Notes under the pieces: generated by a model | What the model saw: the letters and a program-made list of their open reading frames with translations, nothing else | Told to the model about the DNA's origin: nothing | The model's database searches: none | Origin: Epiperipatus broadwayi | Taxonomy: Eukaryota > Onychophora > Udeonychophora > Euonychophora > Peripatidae | Assembly: GCA_028023455.1 (NCBI GenBank) | Contig: JAQFVV010000012.1 | Location: 10,392,499 to 10,456,498 of the forward strand | Reading direction: 5' to 3' | DNA length: 64,000 nucleotides | Position numbers and translations under genes: made by a program | In this document: one piece after another, positions 33,332 to 46,839 of the stretch | Numbering within the stretch: position 1 is the first letter of the stretch | Layout: each line of letters starts with the position of its first letter

Positions 33332-36300
33332 TTTGTGATATATGTATTTCAAGAAATACCTTCTTTTATCAGTTGAGCTAGAGACTTGAAACATCAGAAA
33401 TAATAGTTTAATTTTATATATTACCAGAATAACAACTTGTTTGATTTTACTATTTGAATATCTCAATCGAACACACACATATATATATATATCATTTAAC
33501 TATTAATGCAACACCATTTTCCTCTTTATCTCTTCTATACAATTTGAAATAATGATTTTGCTTAAAGACAGTTGTGCTTAACTATTGTCAAATAAAGTCC
33601 CTACCATTACATTCATAAAACCAATACAAGAAAAGCAAAAGATCACTAAATAAAACAAAGTATTCAGACCTACACGAATTTAAAATTATAATTATAAATA
33701 TTCATACACCACTTCTATTATAAACAAAGATTCCAATCTTATAAAAGTTATACATATAAATGGTTTCTAGGCTAGTAGAATTTTATGAATAAAATAAAAA
33801 AGCCAAAGGGTTGATGGATCACTTTATGTGAGTTAAGTTTTTAAGCTGCTACTTTAATCCAGTGACCTCTGATTTCATATCATTGGAACATATTATGGTA
33901 CTCTTCTACATTATTAATGGTAATGCTAGTTAAACAAAGATTCATCAAAAGAAATATATCTAATTATTTTTTCAATAGCTCAACTTGAACATAATGGCAG
34001 TAAAATGAAGGAAAGCTATCAACATCAATAATTAATTTCACAAGAGAATAAATTTCTTCTTTAAATCAAATTTTTCTATATTCAAACAAATTACAATTGA
34101 TAAAAGATTTTTTTAAAAAAAAATATTGCTGTTTTTAAAAACAGAATTGTAAATAGATTTGAAATTATTTTTAGAAACATTTTAAGATGAATTCTAAAAA
34201 GAACACATAAATGCATTTTTAAAAAAACAAAACAAAACAGTAGTAATTAAAATGCATAATCTTTCTGATTTTTTCCCCATCTATAAGCAGTAGTGCATTA
34301 AGTAATAACTGTAATATCGAAATCATACAATGATCTGCTTATCTCATTATTATAATTTAACTAAAGATTAGTCAATTGTAAATCAAATATAATATTTTAA
34401 TGTTTCTCCTCATAAAACAAACAAAAAAATAATTAAGTGTACAAGTATTTAAATTCACGCAAATACATACCCACATATAACATATAAGGCATGCAATACA
34501 TACATATCATACAAATATATACATACATGCACATTTCTCATATATATCTATATATGGTTAAGCTACACAATAATGTGATTATTATTTTGTTTAATGTGTG
34601 CGTGTTCAACTCATTTTTAAAAAAATATTTATATATGTTACTACCATTTAATCCACTAGTGTTAAACTGTCTGTATTCACTTTATACTTTTTTTAGATGT
34701 TTTTGTTCATATCTTTCAGGTATATGTGGTAGAATAAGTTTTAAGTATATCTAAAAGTATATGTATATATTCAATGAGACAAATGATCACATCAATATTG
34801 GTGAAGTTGATCATACGATAGACAGAACTCTTCACTATGTTGATATGCTCTCTTGCACAAGAGGGAAAATGTGGAAATCTATGCTGACATATTTTTCTTT
34901 AAGCTTAATAAAATTTTAATTCATCCAGTACTATATTGAATGCCGCCATATCATTTCTAGAACCACTCATCATCATAAATTTACATAGTTTGATTACTCA
35001 AACTATGTATGATGAAATGATTATATTTTCCTAGCAATAATTGCTCTTAATTAAGTCTCTGGATTGACATTAAAGAATAATATAGGCTAACAGTCCTGAT
35101 CCCAGCTTCAGTTGAAGAAGTAATCTGCCTAATCTTATTACTTCTTAAATATTTGTTCTCATCTACTAAATTACCTGCAGCCTAATACAATTTATGAAAC
35201 ATTTTGAGCTTTTTTCTGTAATTTAGATGACTCGCAATCACATGTATATTTAAAATGTATGGTATGTAACCAATTTTAAAATTGAATGGACAAATGGATA
35301 TAAACATTGCTTTTAAAATTTAAAATACTTTAATAAAAAAAAAAAAAATTTTAAAAATGACAAAGAAATTTGAAATATCAAACAAATCATTTTGCATTCA
35401 CATAGAAATATATAAAATACTCATTTATAGCATCCATATCTGTAAATATATAATTCACTTTTATATAGTACCTACCTGCATATATCTTTGGTTGGATATA
35501 CCATACCTTCAAAATGCATACATATACTGTATAACATTTCCTATTAATTATATATAATAATTTTGCTTTCTTAAAATGAAAAATTATATAATTTACTATC
35601 TCAAATGCAAAAAATATTTATATATATTATATAAAAATATTTTATAATCTTAAAAATAAAAAGATAAAAGTTAATGAGGAAAAGTTTATAAATTAGTTCT
35701 TATATTGAAGGCTAACATACTGAAATATTTTAGTCAACAATAATTATTAAAGATTTTTAAAATATAATTTAAATTGAGCCTTATCTGACTTTTTAATACT
35801 GTCATTAATATTTTAATCTTTTTTTTTTTTAATTTTCACTGTGCACAGTCTAATTTTAAGAAATATACTTTTGACTTATTCAAAATAACTTTCTTCCTTT
35901 TAAGATCTGTTTTTAATTTCAGAAATTTCTTCTGAGCATTGGATTTCTCAACAATTATATTTTTATATCGGTAACTTTGCTCAATTTTATCCTTTAAGAA
36001 TGTAATTTTCTTTATGACATCAGATATTTATTCAGCTTTTATTTTGCATTGACAATATGCTTTCCAGTTTAACTGTTTAATTGATTATTACCATGTATCT
36101 TTATACTCTATTTTAAATCTCTCTCTTTTGACTATTTTTAATCCAATTTTTCTATTTTTAATCATTTTACTGTAAACACCATGCTAAAATAATATTAATA
36201 TTTTAATTTTTTAAAAAAATAACATGTCAGACTTTACAAAATAAATTTTTATTTGAAATAAATCCTAAGTGGATTCAAAAAGCTGATTCTTCATCCTTAT

Positions 36301-37749
36301 GTTACTGATTGGTAGTTTGTACCTGTCAATTTAAGATAGTGCCTCTTTTGTCTTAGATTTGGAAAATGAAAACATATTTTCCACAATTATTTACAAATTT
36401 ATGATTATTTTTTGCAATAAATTGATTTAAAGTTTAATTTTTTAATAATACTGTTGTTAGATTAATACTTTTATTCAAAAGTATTTATTTTTAGAAAACA
36501 ACAATCAAGAGAAATCAATAACGTTTAGTTACTGCAACTTGCAAGTAAAAAAACAAAAAACAAACATCAATGACATTCAGTTACCACAACTTGTAATTGA
36601 CTGAAAAATAATTATTTGTCTCTTTTTTATAGTTATAAATATTATTTTAAATTTTAAATACAATTTCATTAGCATTAATAATTTAACTAAAATAAGTCAA
36701 TCTTTACAAACTAAAATAAAACAATTTGGATTATTTTATATTAATATTTTTAGGAAAAGTAATAAATTAAATCAACTTCCCAATATAAAGCTGTAATTGA
36801 TAAATAACAAAAATAGCAATCTAATGAAACTTGTCAATAACCAATGAATAAAAAAAATAGGCATTTAACTTGTAAACCTTCCCTCTATTGAAAATTACAG
36901 AAGGTTTTCTTAGAAAAAGTGCTGTTGTCTTGTAACTTTAGATCATGTGATTAATGTTATCCTATAACATAATGACCTGCAGTTTTTTTATAAAATAGAT
37001 TTTAACATAATGATTTTATTGATATTAAAGTTGAAAAAAAAAAAAACCATCTGAAGATATCAGAATCTTAAAATTGTAGATAACATGAAAAGATATTTAT
37101 TTTGTTCTTTTGACAGAAGAAAATACCCAGTGGGCATTCACATTCTTCAGGTCAAGTTTACAGGTGAAATTTTGAAGTATACTTTAAAATGATTTTTTGC
37201 TTATTTATATAGTTTTTTTTATATTATTTTTACACACTAATGACCAATATATAGGTAAACTTTTAGTTTATTCACCTGTTTTATTTTTACAAATTGAAGT
37301 TAATAAAACTTGACCATAATATAAAGAAAAAAACGACAATGTTTATTACATCATTATCTGTCAAAATCGAGTTAGTAAAATCTTTTAAAATATTGTAATT
37401 TTTGTAAAAAAATATCAGATTTTAAATCTGAATTTGATAGAGTTATGTAAATCTATCTTCATTTGTTCAGAAAAAACAAACAAAATAAAAATGAATTTGT
37501 TCATTTTTCATTTTAGTGTTACATAAATATCTGTGATGACATTTATGATGCATTGTTATATTTACAAATTAGTTTTTAAATATTTAAAATAGTCAAATGT
37601 GATTTTTAAAAATATTATTCATTTATAAAATTAAATTAAAAGGAAATCAAGTCCAATTTATTAATTTTTAGTATAAAGTTGAGCATTTCTGAAAACTATC
37701 ACCAGATAGAACTATAGAATGTATCAGAATGCTGCTCTTGATGTGAATG
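33332..37749. other. Long AT-rich stretch without recognised genes
   Basis: No coding signature, SINE or transposon end recognised in 4.4 kb. A perfect small hairpin (ACATAGTTTGA, 4-base loop, TCAAACTATGT) lies at 34993-35018. Short open frames here are AT-driven and lack motifs. This is the largest repeat-poor interval in the window and could be intron. Confidence 0.5.
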
Positions 37750-38255
37750 CATTGATGTGGCTGATTTTTGCACTACAAAATAAGTTAAAGTTTTATTTAT
37801 TTCAATAACATCTAAATAAAATGTTTTGTTGCTGGAAAATATTTGTTTAAAGAGTGGATGAGAAAAGAATGTTGGAGCAAAGAGAAATAGGTCTATGTGG
37901 ATTAAGAAAGATTTGCGAAAAACATTGCTAACATTTGGAAAGCAATTTGATGTGCCAACATTTTAAATATTAATATACATATATTGTGTTTATTGTAATA
38001 AGGTTTTAAAAACTAAATCATACAAAAGATTAGTTGGATTTTATGAGGTTTGCTAATAATAAAAAAATTAAATTTATGTGAGAGAGTGATTTATTTGAAA
38101 AAGAGGGTTAACGCTGAGGTGTGACTTTTAGGGGAGAATGCGTTTCTTGTTTCCCATTTTAAAAAATATTTTTTTTTTGTATAAAGAAGTTTGGAGAGTG
38201 GTAGAAAAATCATGAATTTTAATATAGAGTAGGGGAATTGGAAAAATAAGGAAAT

Positions 38256-39215
38256 ATGGACCACATGTGTATATCACAATGTATGTATGGTGGTCAAAAT
38301 AAAACTAGGCATGCTTTGGTAGTGTGTAAATCATGTGATAAGGTTTTCCATTTGAAGTGCTTAAATAAAACTAGGGAACATATAAAAAGTGTATGGTTGT
38401 GTAGATCATGTATAAATGTGATAAAAGATGTGAAGAAATGGTTTTAAACATAGATAGTTTAGAGAAAGTCAGGAGAAATTGAAGGAAAATGCAGATATGA
38501 ACAATAGAATGGAGTATATGTTTAGTAGAGTGAGAAGATATATAAATGACAAAATAAGTAGTGCAAAAGGAATAGTTATCCAAAGAATAAAGAAGACAGA
38601 GGAAGAGATAAAGGATGTAGAAGTAAAATTAAAAGTGTTAGATATGAAGTGTGAAAATATCAAGAAATTAATGAATAGAAACAAAAAAAAAAATAGATAC
38701 GGAAGTTTAGAAGATTGAAAAAAATGTTACAGATAAAGAAAGAAAAATAAACTAAGACATAGTCTTGATAGGGGACTCACTAATTAGAGAATGTGGAGAT
38801 GGAATTGAAAGGAAAAATAGAAATATAAGAGTATGTTTGCCTGGAGTTAGATTTATGGATGTTACAGATAAGGTAAATAAACAGGGGAGTAGAGAGGTTT
38901 GGGTTAGAGTGAAAACAAATAATTTTCCAGAGCCATCAGAGAGAGTAATGGATGAATACAGAGAACTGATTAGTAGTTTGAATAAGGTTAAAAGAAGAGT
39001 AGGTATAGCTGAATTACTACCAAGATTATACAATAGGTTTATGTTAGACAGAGCATGATCTATAAATAAAAGATTGAAAAAACTATGCAATAGAAATGTT
39101 ATGTGTGATTTTTTTATTAGTAAAAGGGAATTATACAATAAAGATGGTTTGCATTTAGCAAAATAAGGAAGTGAAGCATTAGAGGGCTTGATTTATGAAA
39201 AATATTATATTTGAA
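38256..39215 (+). pseudogene. LINE family L ORF1: PHD finger, coiled coil, SGNH esterase
   Basis: 38256-38447 encodes a PHD-type zinc finger, with a CISQC start, then VVCKSCDKVFHLKC and VWLCRSC: Cys-x2-Cys-x4-His-x2-Cys and Trp-x-Cys-x2-Cys spacing is exact. 38479-38718 is charged and helical, a likely coiled coil for RNA binding or trimerisation. 38760-39210 is an SGNH/GDSL hydrolase-like domain: block I IGDSLIREC with the nucleophile Ser at the start, and block V KDGLHLAK near 39142 supplying the Asp-x-x-His pair. Known CR1-like ORF1 proteins carry this PHD and esterase pair. Three frames are used, so at least two frameshifts have occurred, plus a stop at 39056. Confidence 0.85.
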
Positions 39216-39399
39216 GAAAATGATAAAGGTGTGGGTGGGTATGGTTTTAAATTATAGTATTAGAAAAAAGAAGGTTAAGGAAGGATGGGATATAAAAAAT
39301 AAACAAAGAGTAGTTTATCTAGAAGTAAATGTAGATGTGGAGAGAGAATGGGTTAGTAAAACTTATGGTAAACTAACTACAACTATAATAGAGAAGAAA

Positions 39400-42300
39400 G
39401 ATAAAAGAATTTATAAAAGGAAAAAAAGAAAGGAAGACATTGTAAAAATTGGATATCTGAATATGCAAGGTGGTAGAAGATTAGAAAAGTAGTTGGAATT
39501 AAAGCAGTTAAAATAAAGATTTTGAGGTATTAGCAGTACTGAAAACACATCTAAAAGAAGAACCTACACTGGAAAATTTTGGAATGGCAGGGCATAAATA
39601 GAAAACAAAAAGTAAAAAGAGATGGTGGTATAGGAGTAATGTCAAAAGAATATTTAATACTATAAAGTGTCAAGAACAATTGTGATTTGAGATGAAGCTA
39701 GGAAGATAAGAAAGGATAGCGCTATACTATATATGGTCACAGAAGATAGACAAACTATAATGGAGTGGAACAATAGCATATATGAATGCTTATTCAAAAA
39801 TATACAGAGTTTCAAAAAAAAGTTAAAAAAATATGGTTATAGGGGATACGAATGGGCATATTGAAGAAATTTATGACTTGAATGGGTAGCTTCTGAAAAT
39901 TTTTTGTCAAAGAGCAAATTTGAACATTGAAAATTTATCAAATATTTACGAGGGGCAATACATGTTATCTAGAAATAATATATTTCATGTAATAAATTAT
40001 GTATTAATAGATAAAGAGAGAATGAATAAAGTACAGAAAATTAAAGTTTGCAATAATGAAGACAGAATATGTAATAGTAATCATATTTTTTTATAACAGA
40101 AATGATTATTAATGTCATAAAAAATAATAATAAAAGTAGAAAGGATAGTAAAGGATGTGGATGGAGAGTGAATGATAAGAATAAATTAGAAGAATATAAA
40201 ATAAAAGTAGAAGTTATGGCAGAGTCTGTTGACAATGAATGTAAGGATTGATGTGGTAAGAAGTGGCAATACCATTTTACATGAGAGTATTCAGAAGAAT
40301 AAAAGTAATAAAAAATGAGAATTAGTAAGTGTTAAAGAGAGAGAAAAAGCATGCAGAGAATATAAAGGTGCTATTAAAAATAAAGAGAGTGAAAAAGATG
40401 ATAATATTTAATGGGAAAACTATTTAAATAAAAATAAATGGCTAAAATAGATAATTATAGAGAGAGAATGAAATTAAATAGTAAATTATTGGAAGATATT
40501 AATAAAAGTGGAAGAGATAGGAGTAAAAAATGGAAATATATTATAAAAAGAAAAGTAAAGCATAGAGAAATAATATCACTAAATGATGAGGAGAAAGAGT
40601 GTAGTTCTAGAGAAGAACTAATAATCAATGTTAAATAAGTATGTAATGGATAGAGGTAAGATATTAGATATGAAGGCCAGAATGATAACAATCATAAAGC
40701 ATATAGTAATGGAAATATTAGTTTTACAGAAAATGAATTGAATGAGGCAGGGAAAAAGTTGAAAAATAAGAAGACAAAAAGTTTAGATGGATGGGCAGCA
40801 AAGATGGTGATGGATTTGGGAAATAGAGCAAAATTAAATCTATTATCATGCTTTAATAAAATGGTACAGAAAACCAAAGTCAAAGATAGCTGGAATAATA
40901 CATGAGTGGGGCCATTATAGAGCAGCAATGGTAATGCCAGTCTTATATGAAGTTTTTACATATATGATGGCTAAAAGGTTAGTAAAATGGATGAAGTAAA
41001 ATAATATAGAGGGGGAAATGCAAGAAGGTTTTAGCATAGATAGATGTATAGGAGATACTTTATTTGTAATCACACAACTTATAAAAATGAGTAGGAATAC
41101 AGGTAGATAATGATATATAGTCTTTATAGATATAAAGAAGGTGTATGACACATTAAATAAAAATAGATTATGGGTAAGTTCAGTAAAGGTGAATGGGGTA
41201 TTAGTGGATCTTATTAAGAGATTGTATAAAAATAATTATTGTAATATCAATTAGGAAATATAGAATCAGAGTTAAAAATAAAGTGGAATTAAAGTAAGGA
41301 TGCTCTATGTCATCTATTTTGTTTTTGTTATATTTGAAAGAAATGGAAAGGAACAATAGAAAGATTAGAAAGAGGATAGAGATACCATTAGTAGATGGCA
41401 AGGGAGTGAATACATCATCAGGTATTTTATGTGCTGATGGTATTTTCTTATGCATAGAAAGTAGGAAAGATATGGAAGTTGTGCTGAAGACTTGTGCAGG
41501 GATAGGTAAAGAGATAGGAATGAAAAAAAAAATCAAAAGTAATGATGATAAATGCTGGGTAAATAGAAGATAATTTTCTTGGGGGATATAAAGTAAGAAT
41601 GGTGAATAGATACAACTATTTGGGAATTGTTTTAAGTAATCAGTGGAATTACTTGGAGAAATGGGGGGGGGGGATTGATAAATGAAGCAAACAAAAGAAA
41701 GGGACTAATAAAAAATTTAACGGTGTTTTCATATAATAAAAGTGATTTAGCAAGAGTGGCAGTAGCAGGATTAATCTATGGTAATGATATGTTATGTGTT
41801 AGCAAAGAGGTGTTAGATTAGTTAGAAAAAATGCAAAAAAAAGTAGGAAGATATGCATTAGATGCAGACGAATGGATGCAAAGGAGGCAATTCAAGGAAA
41901 AATGGGATGGTCAAGTTTTTTTATGAGATATGCAAAAAGCAAAATGAAAATGATTGGTTGATTGCAATTTATAGACAGTAAGAAAATAACCAAAATAGTA
42001 TTTAATTGGCTTAAGAATAAACAGCAGGCAACAAGATGGGTGAGAAAGGTAGCACAGTGTGAAGATTTGGATAAAGACTTTTTGTTAGTATACTTGTACA
42101 AAAAGTGGGATGATTGTGTTAGGATGATTTTTGAAGGATATAGTAGCAAAAACTGGGATAAATGTATTAATAAAAAATAGGGAACTGGAGAAATGGAGAA
42201 TTAGAATGGAGAATAAAAAGAGCTTAAATACATATAGAAGTAAACAGAAAAATATGATAATAGTAGGGGGAAAAGTTACTATTGAAGACTTGAGGAGCAT

Positions 42301-42560
42301 TTCTAGCAATAAGGGAATATACACATAAACAGAAATGTGGGTGATTTAGTGGATTATGTAAGAAAGACATGAAGAATATCAGACATTTGCTAATAGAATG
42401 TAAATGCTTAAAAGCAGAAAGGATACAAATAATGAAGTTGTGGGAGAATAAATATAGACCAAGTGACTATGCAGAATGTGGGTTATTGATCTTAATGCTG
42501 GGGTTGGAAAAAGATGAGGATCTAGATACAAAGGTCATAGAGTGGAACTGAGATAGAGAA
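39400..42560 (+). pseudogene. LINE family L ORF2: endonuclease, RT, zinc knuckle (catalytic box mutated)
   Basis: The endonuclease begins KIGYLNMQGGRR near 39450. VIGDTNGHIEE near 39838 is the D-x-N-type block, and CNSNHIF near 40075 replaces the SDH block. The RT has SLDGWAAKMVMDLG near 40780, FIDIKKVYDTL near 41130 and FADD changed to CADG near 41432-41443, losing the second catalytic Asp. The C-terminus at 42330-42550 has the NIRHLLIECKCLKAER part of the zinc knuckle. Stops and frameshifts are spread throughout. The loss at the FADD box means this copy could not polymerise even if its frame were whole. Confidence 0.85.
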
Positions 42561-42755
42561 GAATATAGGAAAAACTTAGGGTGAGAAATGGAAAATGAAG
42601 GTTAGGTGGCTAACAGGTTTCTTTGGACATACTAGCTGAGAGATTCCTGACTTCAATAAAGGGGTAGCCATATCACAGCAAGAGGGTTAAAAGATTAATT
42701 TGCTACTACTTTATAATTGCCTGGCATGATGATAAACCATCATCATCTTCAAATA

Positions 42756-45149
42756 AACAAAATATAAAATTAAATATAAAATGAGCTTGAGAAATCAGCA
42801 CAGACCTAACTAGAAGTTTACCAGCATTACACAAAAGTAATAATCATTCATCATCATGAATGAACAACAATAAAAATAAATCAACAGTCAATCTTGTGAC
42901 AGTATTTGAAAGTAGTCCACTATATACCAGGCTAATAATTTAAGGGGTAGGAATACAAATAACAATTATCTGGATGCACATACTTTGGTGCTACTCCATC
43001 AAAATACAACAATAAGTCAATGCTGAGATACTAAAAACATCCTGATCATCATCCATACTCTGGACACTTAGTACTATTAATGTACTGGCCAACTATAAAC
43101 TAAATTTCTAAAAAAATAATAAAATAAAATGGTAGCAAATGGACTTTAAGGGATATCACTTTTGCACCAACCAGGATCATCATCCTGGTGTCCATACCAC
43201 TTAATATAAATGCCTACTCTATATAACTGTTATGCACAAATCTAGCTCAGGAAGCAAGGACTCTATAAACTATTACTGTGAGCAAGAGATAAATAAATAA
43301 ATAAATAAAGCAGATTATAAATCACTTCAAATAATTCCTAGGTTTACCCTATTATAAGTAAATAGTTTTATTGGGATCATAAAAAATCCTAGAACATTAA
43401 GCTGTCATGAAATAAAGTCACACACACTGCAATTCGTGTAACAGGAGTTGGGATGAATAAAGAAATTAAGACTAAAAAATATTTTTAAAACAATTATTTA
43501 ATAAACTGATTAACAATAAAAAAAAATGACGACAGTATAAAATTTTAAACATTCATTTCATCAAAAAATATATTTTTATAAAAATTATAATGAATCAATT
43601 TATATTCATAAATTAACTTTTAATTAAGTTATTTCTGTAAAATAACTAAGAGTTGGGAGAACAACATTTTCAAAATCAAAGATAATAACCTTTGATTTAG
43701 CTGAATTAACCTTTTATTAAGTTTCTAAGAGTAAAAATGAATGAATGAAAAGAGAAAAACATTTTTTTTAAAAAATAATATTTAAATTTACAAAAATTAA
43801 ATTTTCTAAAATCTATTGCATAATTTTAAAGAGAACAGTGACAGGATTTTTTTAAAATAAATATTTGACAATTTAATAAAAATATTTAAAATTATCAATT
43901 CTTAAAACAACAAAAAGGAGAAATATACATAAAGATTTAATGTGCACATACAATAAAAAAATAACTTTAGTCATGTTTTTATTTTCTGTGGAGACCTTTC
44001 CAGTTCAATTTTCAGTTTATTCCAATTGAGTTTCTCCTTGAAGCTTCTAGATATGTACATGGTTAATTACATTTTAAAAATAACAAATTTCATCCACTTT
44101 GTTCCACTAAAATCTTCAGGTGAGACTAACACAGACAGAGACTTATGCTCTTAGTTGAAGACAGGGTTGCAGATTGTTTTGGAGATGACTTCTCTCTACA
44201 TCTTATTCCAGTGAAGGCAGCTTACATGAAGGAAGATGATGTCTAGCTTTTAGCTGAATTGAGCACATGGTTTTCATTGTACAAACTTTATGACTAAACT
44301 CATAGTATGCTAAAAGCTTGATTAAAATTTCTGCTACTCTATGCAATAGCTTGGTAAATACTTCTGCTTCTTTCTTCTTTATCAGCTGGATTAAGATGAC
44401 TGCTCTCTCATCAACAGCTAACTTAGGCATATCTTTGCCTACTGACTTTTTCAGCAGCTGGATTAAGATGTGGCTCTTCTCTCTTCAACAGATAAGATAG
44501 TCCAATTTCATTTAAATTCTCCAACTTTTTCAAATAATTTACAGCTTCTAAATTAACTATTTAGTGATATTTCTTTTTATATTGATATCTCATATATGCA
44601 CATAAATGTTTAAATATTATATACCTACCAATATAATATATTTCACTTTACAACACCATATTTCATAACTTAAACTACTATATAAAGTTAGCAATATTTT
44701 TTAATTTGCATATATCCACACAGTCTTTTATTTTAGTTTTATCATTATTTATTATGCATTTTTGACATTTCAATTTCCCCACTTTTAAATTCTGCACTCA
44801 ATTGTATAGCTTTACAGTTTTATATTTACTCTAATCATTAACTCATATAATGTTATATATATATATATATTATAGATAGAAAGAGAAAGAAAAAAGGGGG
44901 AGATATAATAAACAAATATATTCAAGTTTTCTTAACTAACTTGCTCTCCCCAATATTAGAAAACATTCTTTATTTATTTCAAAATAGCTGCAGTTTTAAA
45001 ATGCTGTAATAACATTATCACAAGTGATAATGACTTCCAGTTATTTTTCATAATATAATTTTTCCCATAATGCTTTATTTTATTTGGAAAAAAATCTGAA
45101 ATGGTCAGTATATTAAGGACAGTCAGCTTATAGCTTTGACTGCCATGCT
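42756..45149. other. Spacer between the two full-length LINEs
   Basis: No recognised gene. Minor features: a (AAAT/TAAA)n run near 43291-43310; a hairpin CCAGGAT/ATCCTGG near 43179; and a repeated 37-base motif at about 44382-44418 and 44451-44488 (both CAGCTGGATTAAGATG ... CAACAG). An open minus frame of 75 codons at 44430-44203 has no recognised motif. Confidence 0.5.
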
Positions 45150-45666
45150 GTGCTAACATGGCTGATTTGTTTTGCAAATTAGGTTAAAGTTTATATATAT
45201 ATATCTTTTGCAAATATTATTCAGAGAATTTGTTGCTACAAAAATTATTTTCTTACTATGTGAAGATAGAGGAAAAACTGGGGTCAAGAGAGATAAATTT
45301 AATTGGATTTGGAAAGATTGGGAATAATATTGATGACATTTTAAAAATGTTTCATAACCCAACTTAAAATATAGAGGTAAAAAATACTTTTTCTTTTATG
45401 TGTGTTACTATAAGGGGGCTTTGTAATAAGTTGTACATAAGATTAGTTGGTTTTTAGTAAGCCTTCTACTAAAGAATATTTTATTTTAAAAAAGAAAGTG
45501 ATTTATTTGAGAAAATAACATTTTGAGGCCTAAGGTTGGGAAACATGTTTATCAATCACCATTGAAAGAAAGTGAAGTTTTCCTCCTTTTGTATAAAGGG
45601 GGTTTGAAGAGTAGGAGAGGAAGTATAAAGTTAAATATAGATTGGGGACTTGGAAAATAATAAAAT

Positions 45667-46640
45667 ATGGATTTCATTTGTATCCTACAATGCTTATATA
45701 ATGGTCAGAAAGAAATTAGATGTGCTGTGGTAGAGTGTACCATACATGATGATGTCTATTATTTGAAATGCTTAAATAAGACTAGGGTGGATATAAAAGG
45801 TTTATGGTTATGTAGACAGTATGTAAATGTGATAGAAGAGGTAAAAAGTGGTTTCTAAGTGTATATAGTTTAAAGAGAAAGTTAGGAGAAATAGAGCAAA
45901 ATGTACTTGAGGAAGATAGGATAGAGTGTGTTTTTAGTGGAGTGACAAAAAAACATGGATGAAAAATAAGTAGTGCAGTGAAGATGGTTAGTCAAAGAAT
46001 GAATAAGATAGAGGAAGAGGTAAAGGATGTAGGAAGCAAAATTAAAATCATTAGAGATGAGGTATGAGCAGATAAAGGAATTATTGAATATGAATGATAA
46101 GGAAGTTCAGAAGGTGGAAGAAAATGTTACAGATGAAGTAGGAAAGGAAACTGTGTGTCAGTATTGGTAGGAGATTCACTAATTAGATAATGGGGAGATG
46201 TAATTGCAAGGAAAATAGAAACAGGTATGTAAGAATATGTCTGCCTGGAGTTAGAATTAGGAATTTTACAGATAAGGTAAAGAAACAAGAGAGTAGAGAT
46301 GTGTATGTTATGGTAGGACAAATAATTTCTCAGAATCATCAGAGATAGTAATGGATGAGTAAATAAAATTGATTAATAATTTGAGTAAGATTAAAGGAAG
46401 AGTAAGAACAGTTGGAATATTATCAAAATTTGAGAATAGGTATATGTTAGATATGACATGTTCTATAAATAAGAGATTGAAAAAATTGTGTGAGAGAAAT
46501 GATTTTATGTTTGTGGATGTGTGGCGGTTTTTCTTATTAGTAAGAGGGAGTTATATAGTAAAGATGGATTGCACTTAGCAAAACAAAAAAGTGAAGTTTT
46601 AGGAAGTTTGATTTATAAAGAATATAGTTCAGGAAACTTA
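45667..46640 (+). pseudogene. LINE family L ORF1, copy 3
   Basis: Homologous to 38256-39215, but the PHD finger has lost several zinc ligands: the Cys-x2-Cys pair is CTIH, the His position is Tyr (VYYLKC), and the last Cys is Tyr (WLCRQY). The esterase Ser block VGDSLIR is intact near 46165, followed by a stop. Block V (KDGLHLAKQ) near 46562 is kept. A coiled-coil-like region lies at about 45870-46130. Broken by several frameshifts. Confidence 0.8.
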
Positions 46641-46839
46641 TAAAGGGAGTGGGGTTTTAAATTGCAGTGTTATCAGAAAGAAAAAGAATGGACAGAATGT
46701 AAGAAATAAACAAGGGGTAGCTGATTTAGATATAAATGTAATTGTGGAAAGGGAAATTGATCTGTAAAATTAATGACAAGCATGTTATTTATAAATGTAA
46801 TGGAGAAGAAAGAGGCAAAAGAATTTATAAAAAAGTAAT

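Larger units (their letters stand above)
37750..42755 (+). mobile_element. LINE family L, copy 2, near full length
   Basis: About 5.0 kb with 5' UTR (37750-38250), ORF1 with PHD finger and esterase (38256-39215), ORF2 with endonuclease, RT and C-terminal knuckle (39400-42560) and 3' UTR. The tail ends in CCATCATCATC at about 42738. The 5' UTR aligns with copy 3 from GTGGCTGATTTTTGC onward, so this is probably the true start. ORF1 with PHD and SGNH esterase domains is known from CR1/L2-group LINEs; the exact clade is uncertain. The PHD and GDS motifs are intact, but both ORFs are broken. Confidence 0.9.

Noticed and set aside
38371-41536. Many long minus-strand open frames across LINE copy 2
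   Set aside because: They are antisense shadows of the LINE coding strand. The plus strand carries the PHD, esterase, endonuclease and RT motifs.
43172-43196. CCAGGAT/ATCCTGG hairpin as a terminator or regulatory element
   Set aside because: Short, isolated and with no associated gene; expected by chance in this length of DNA.
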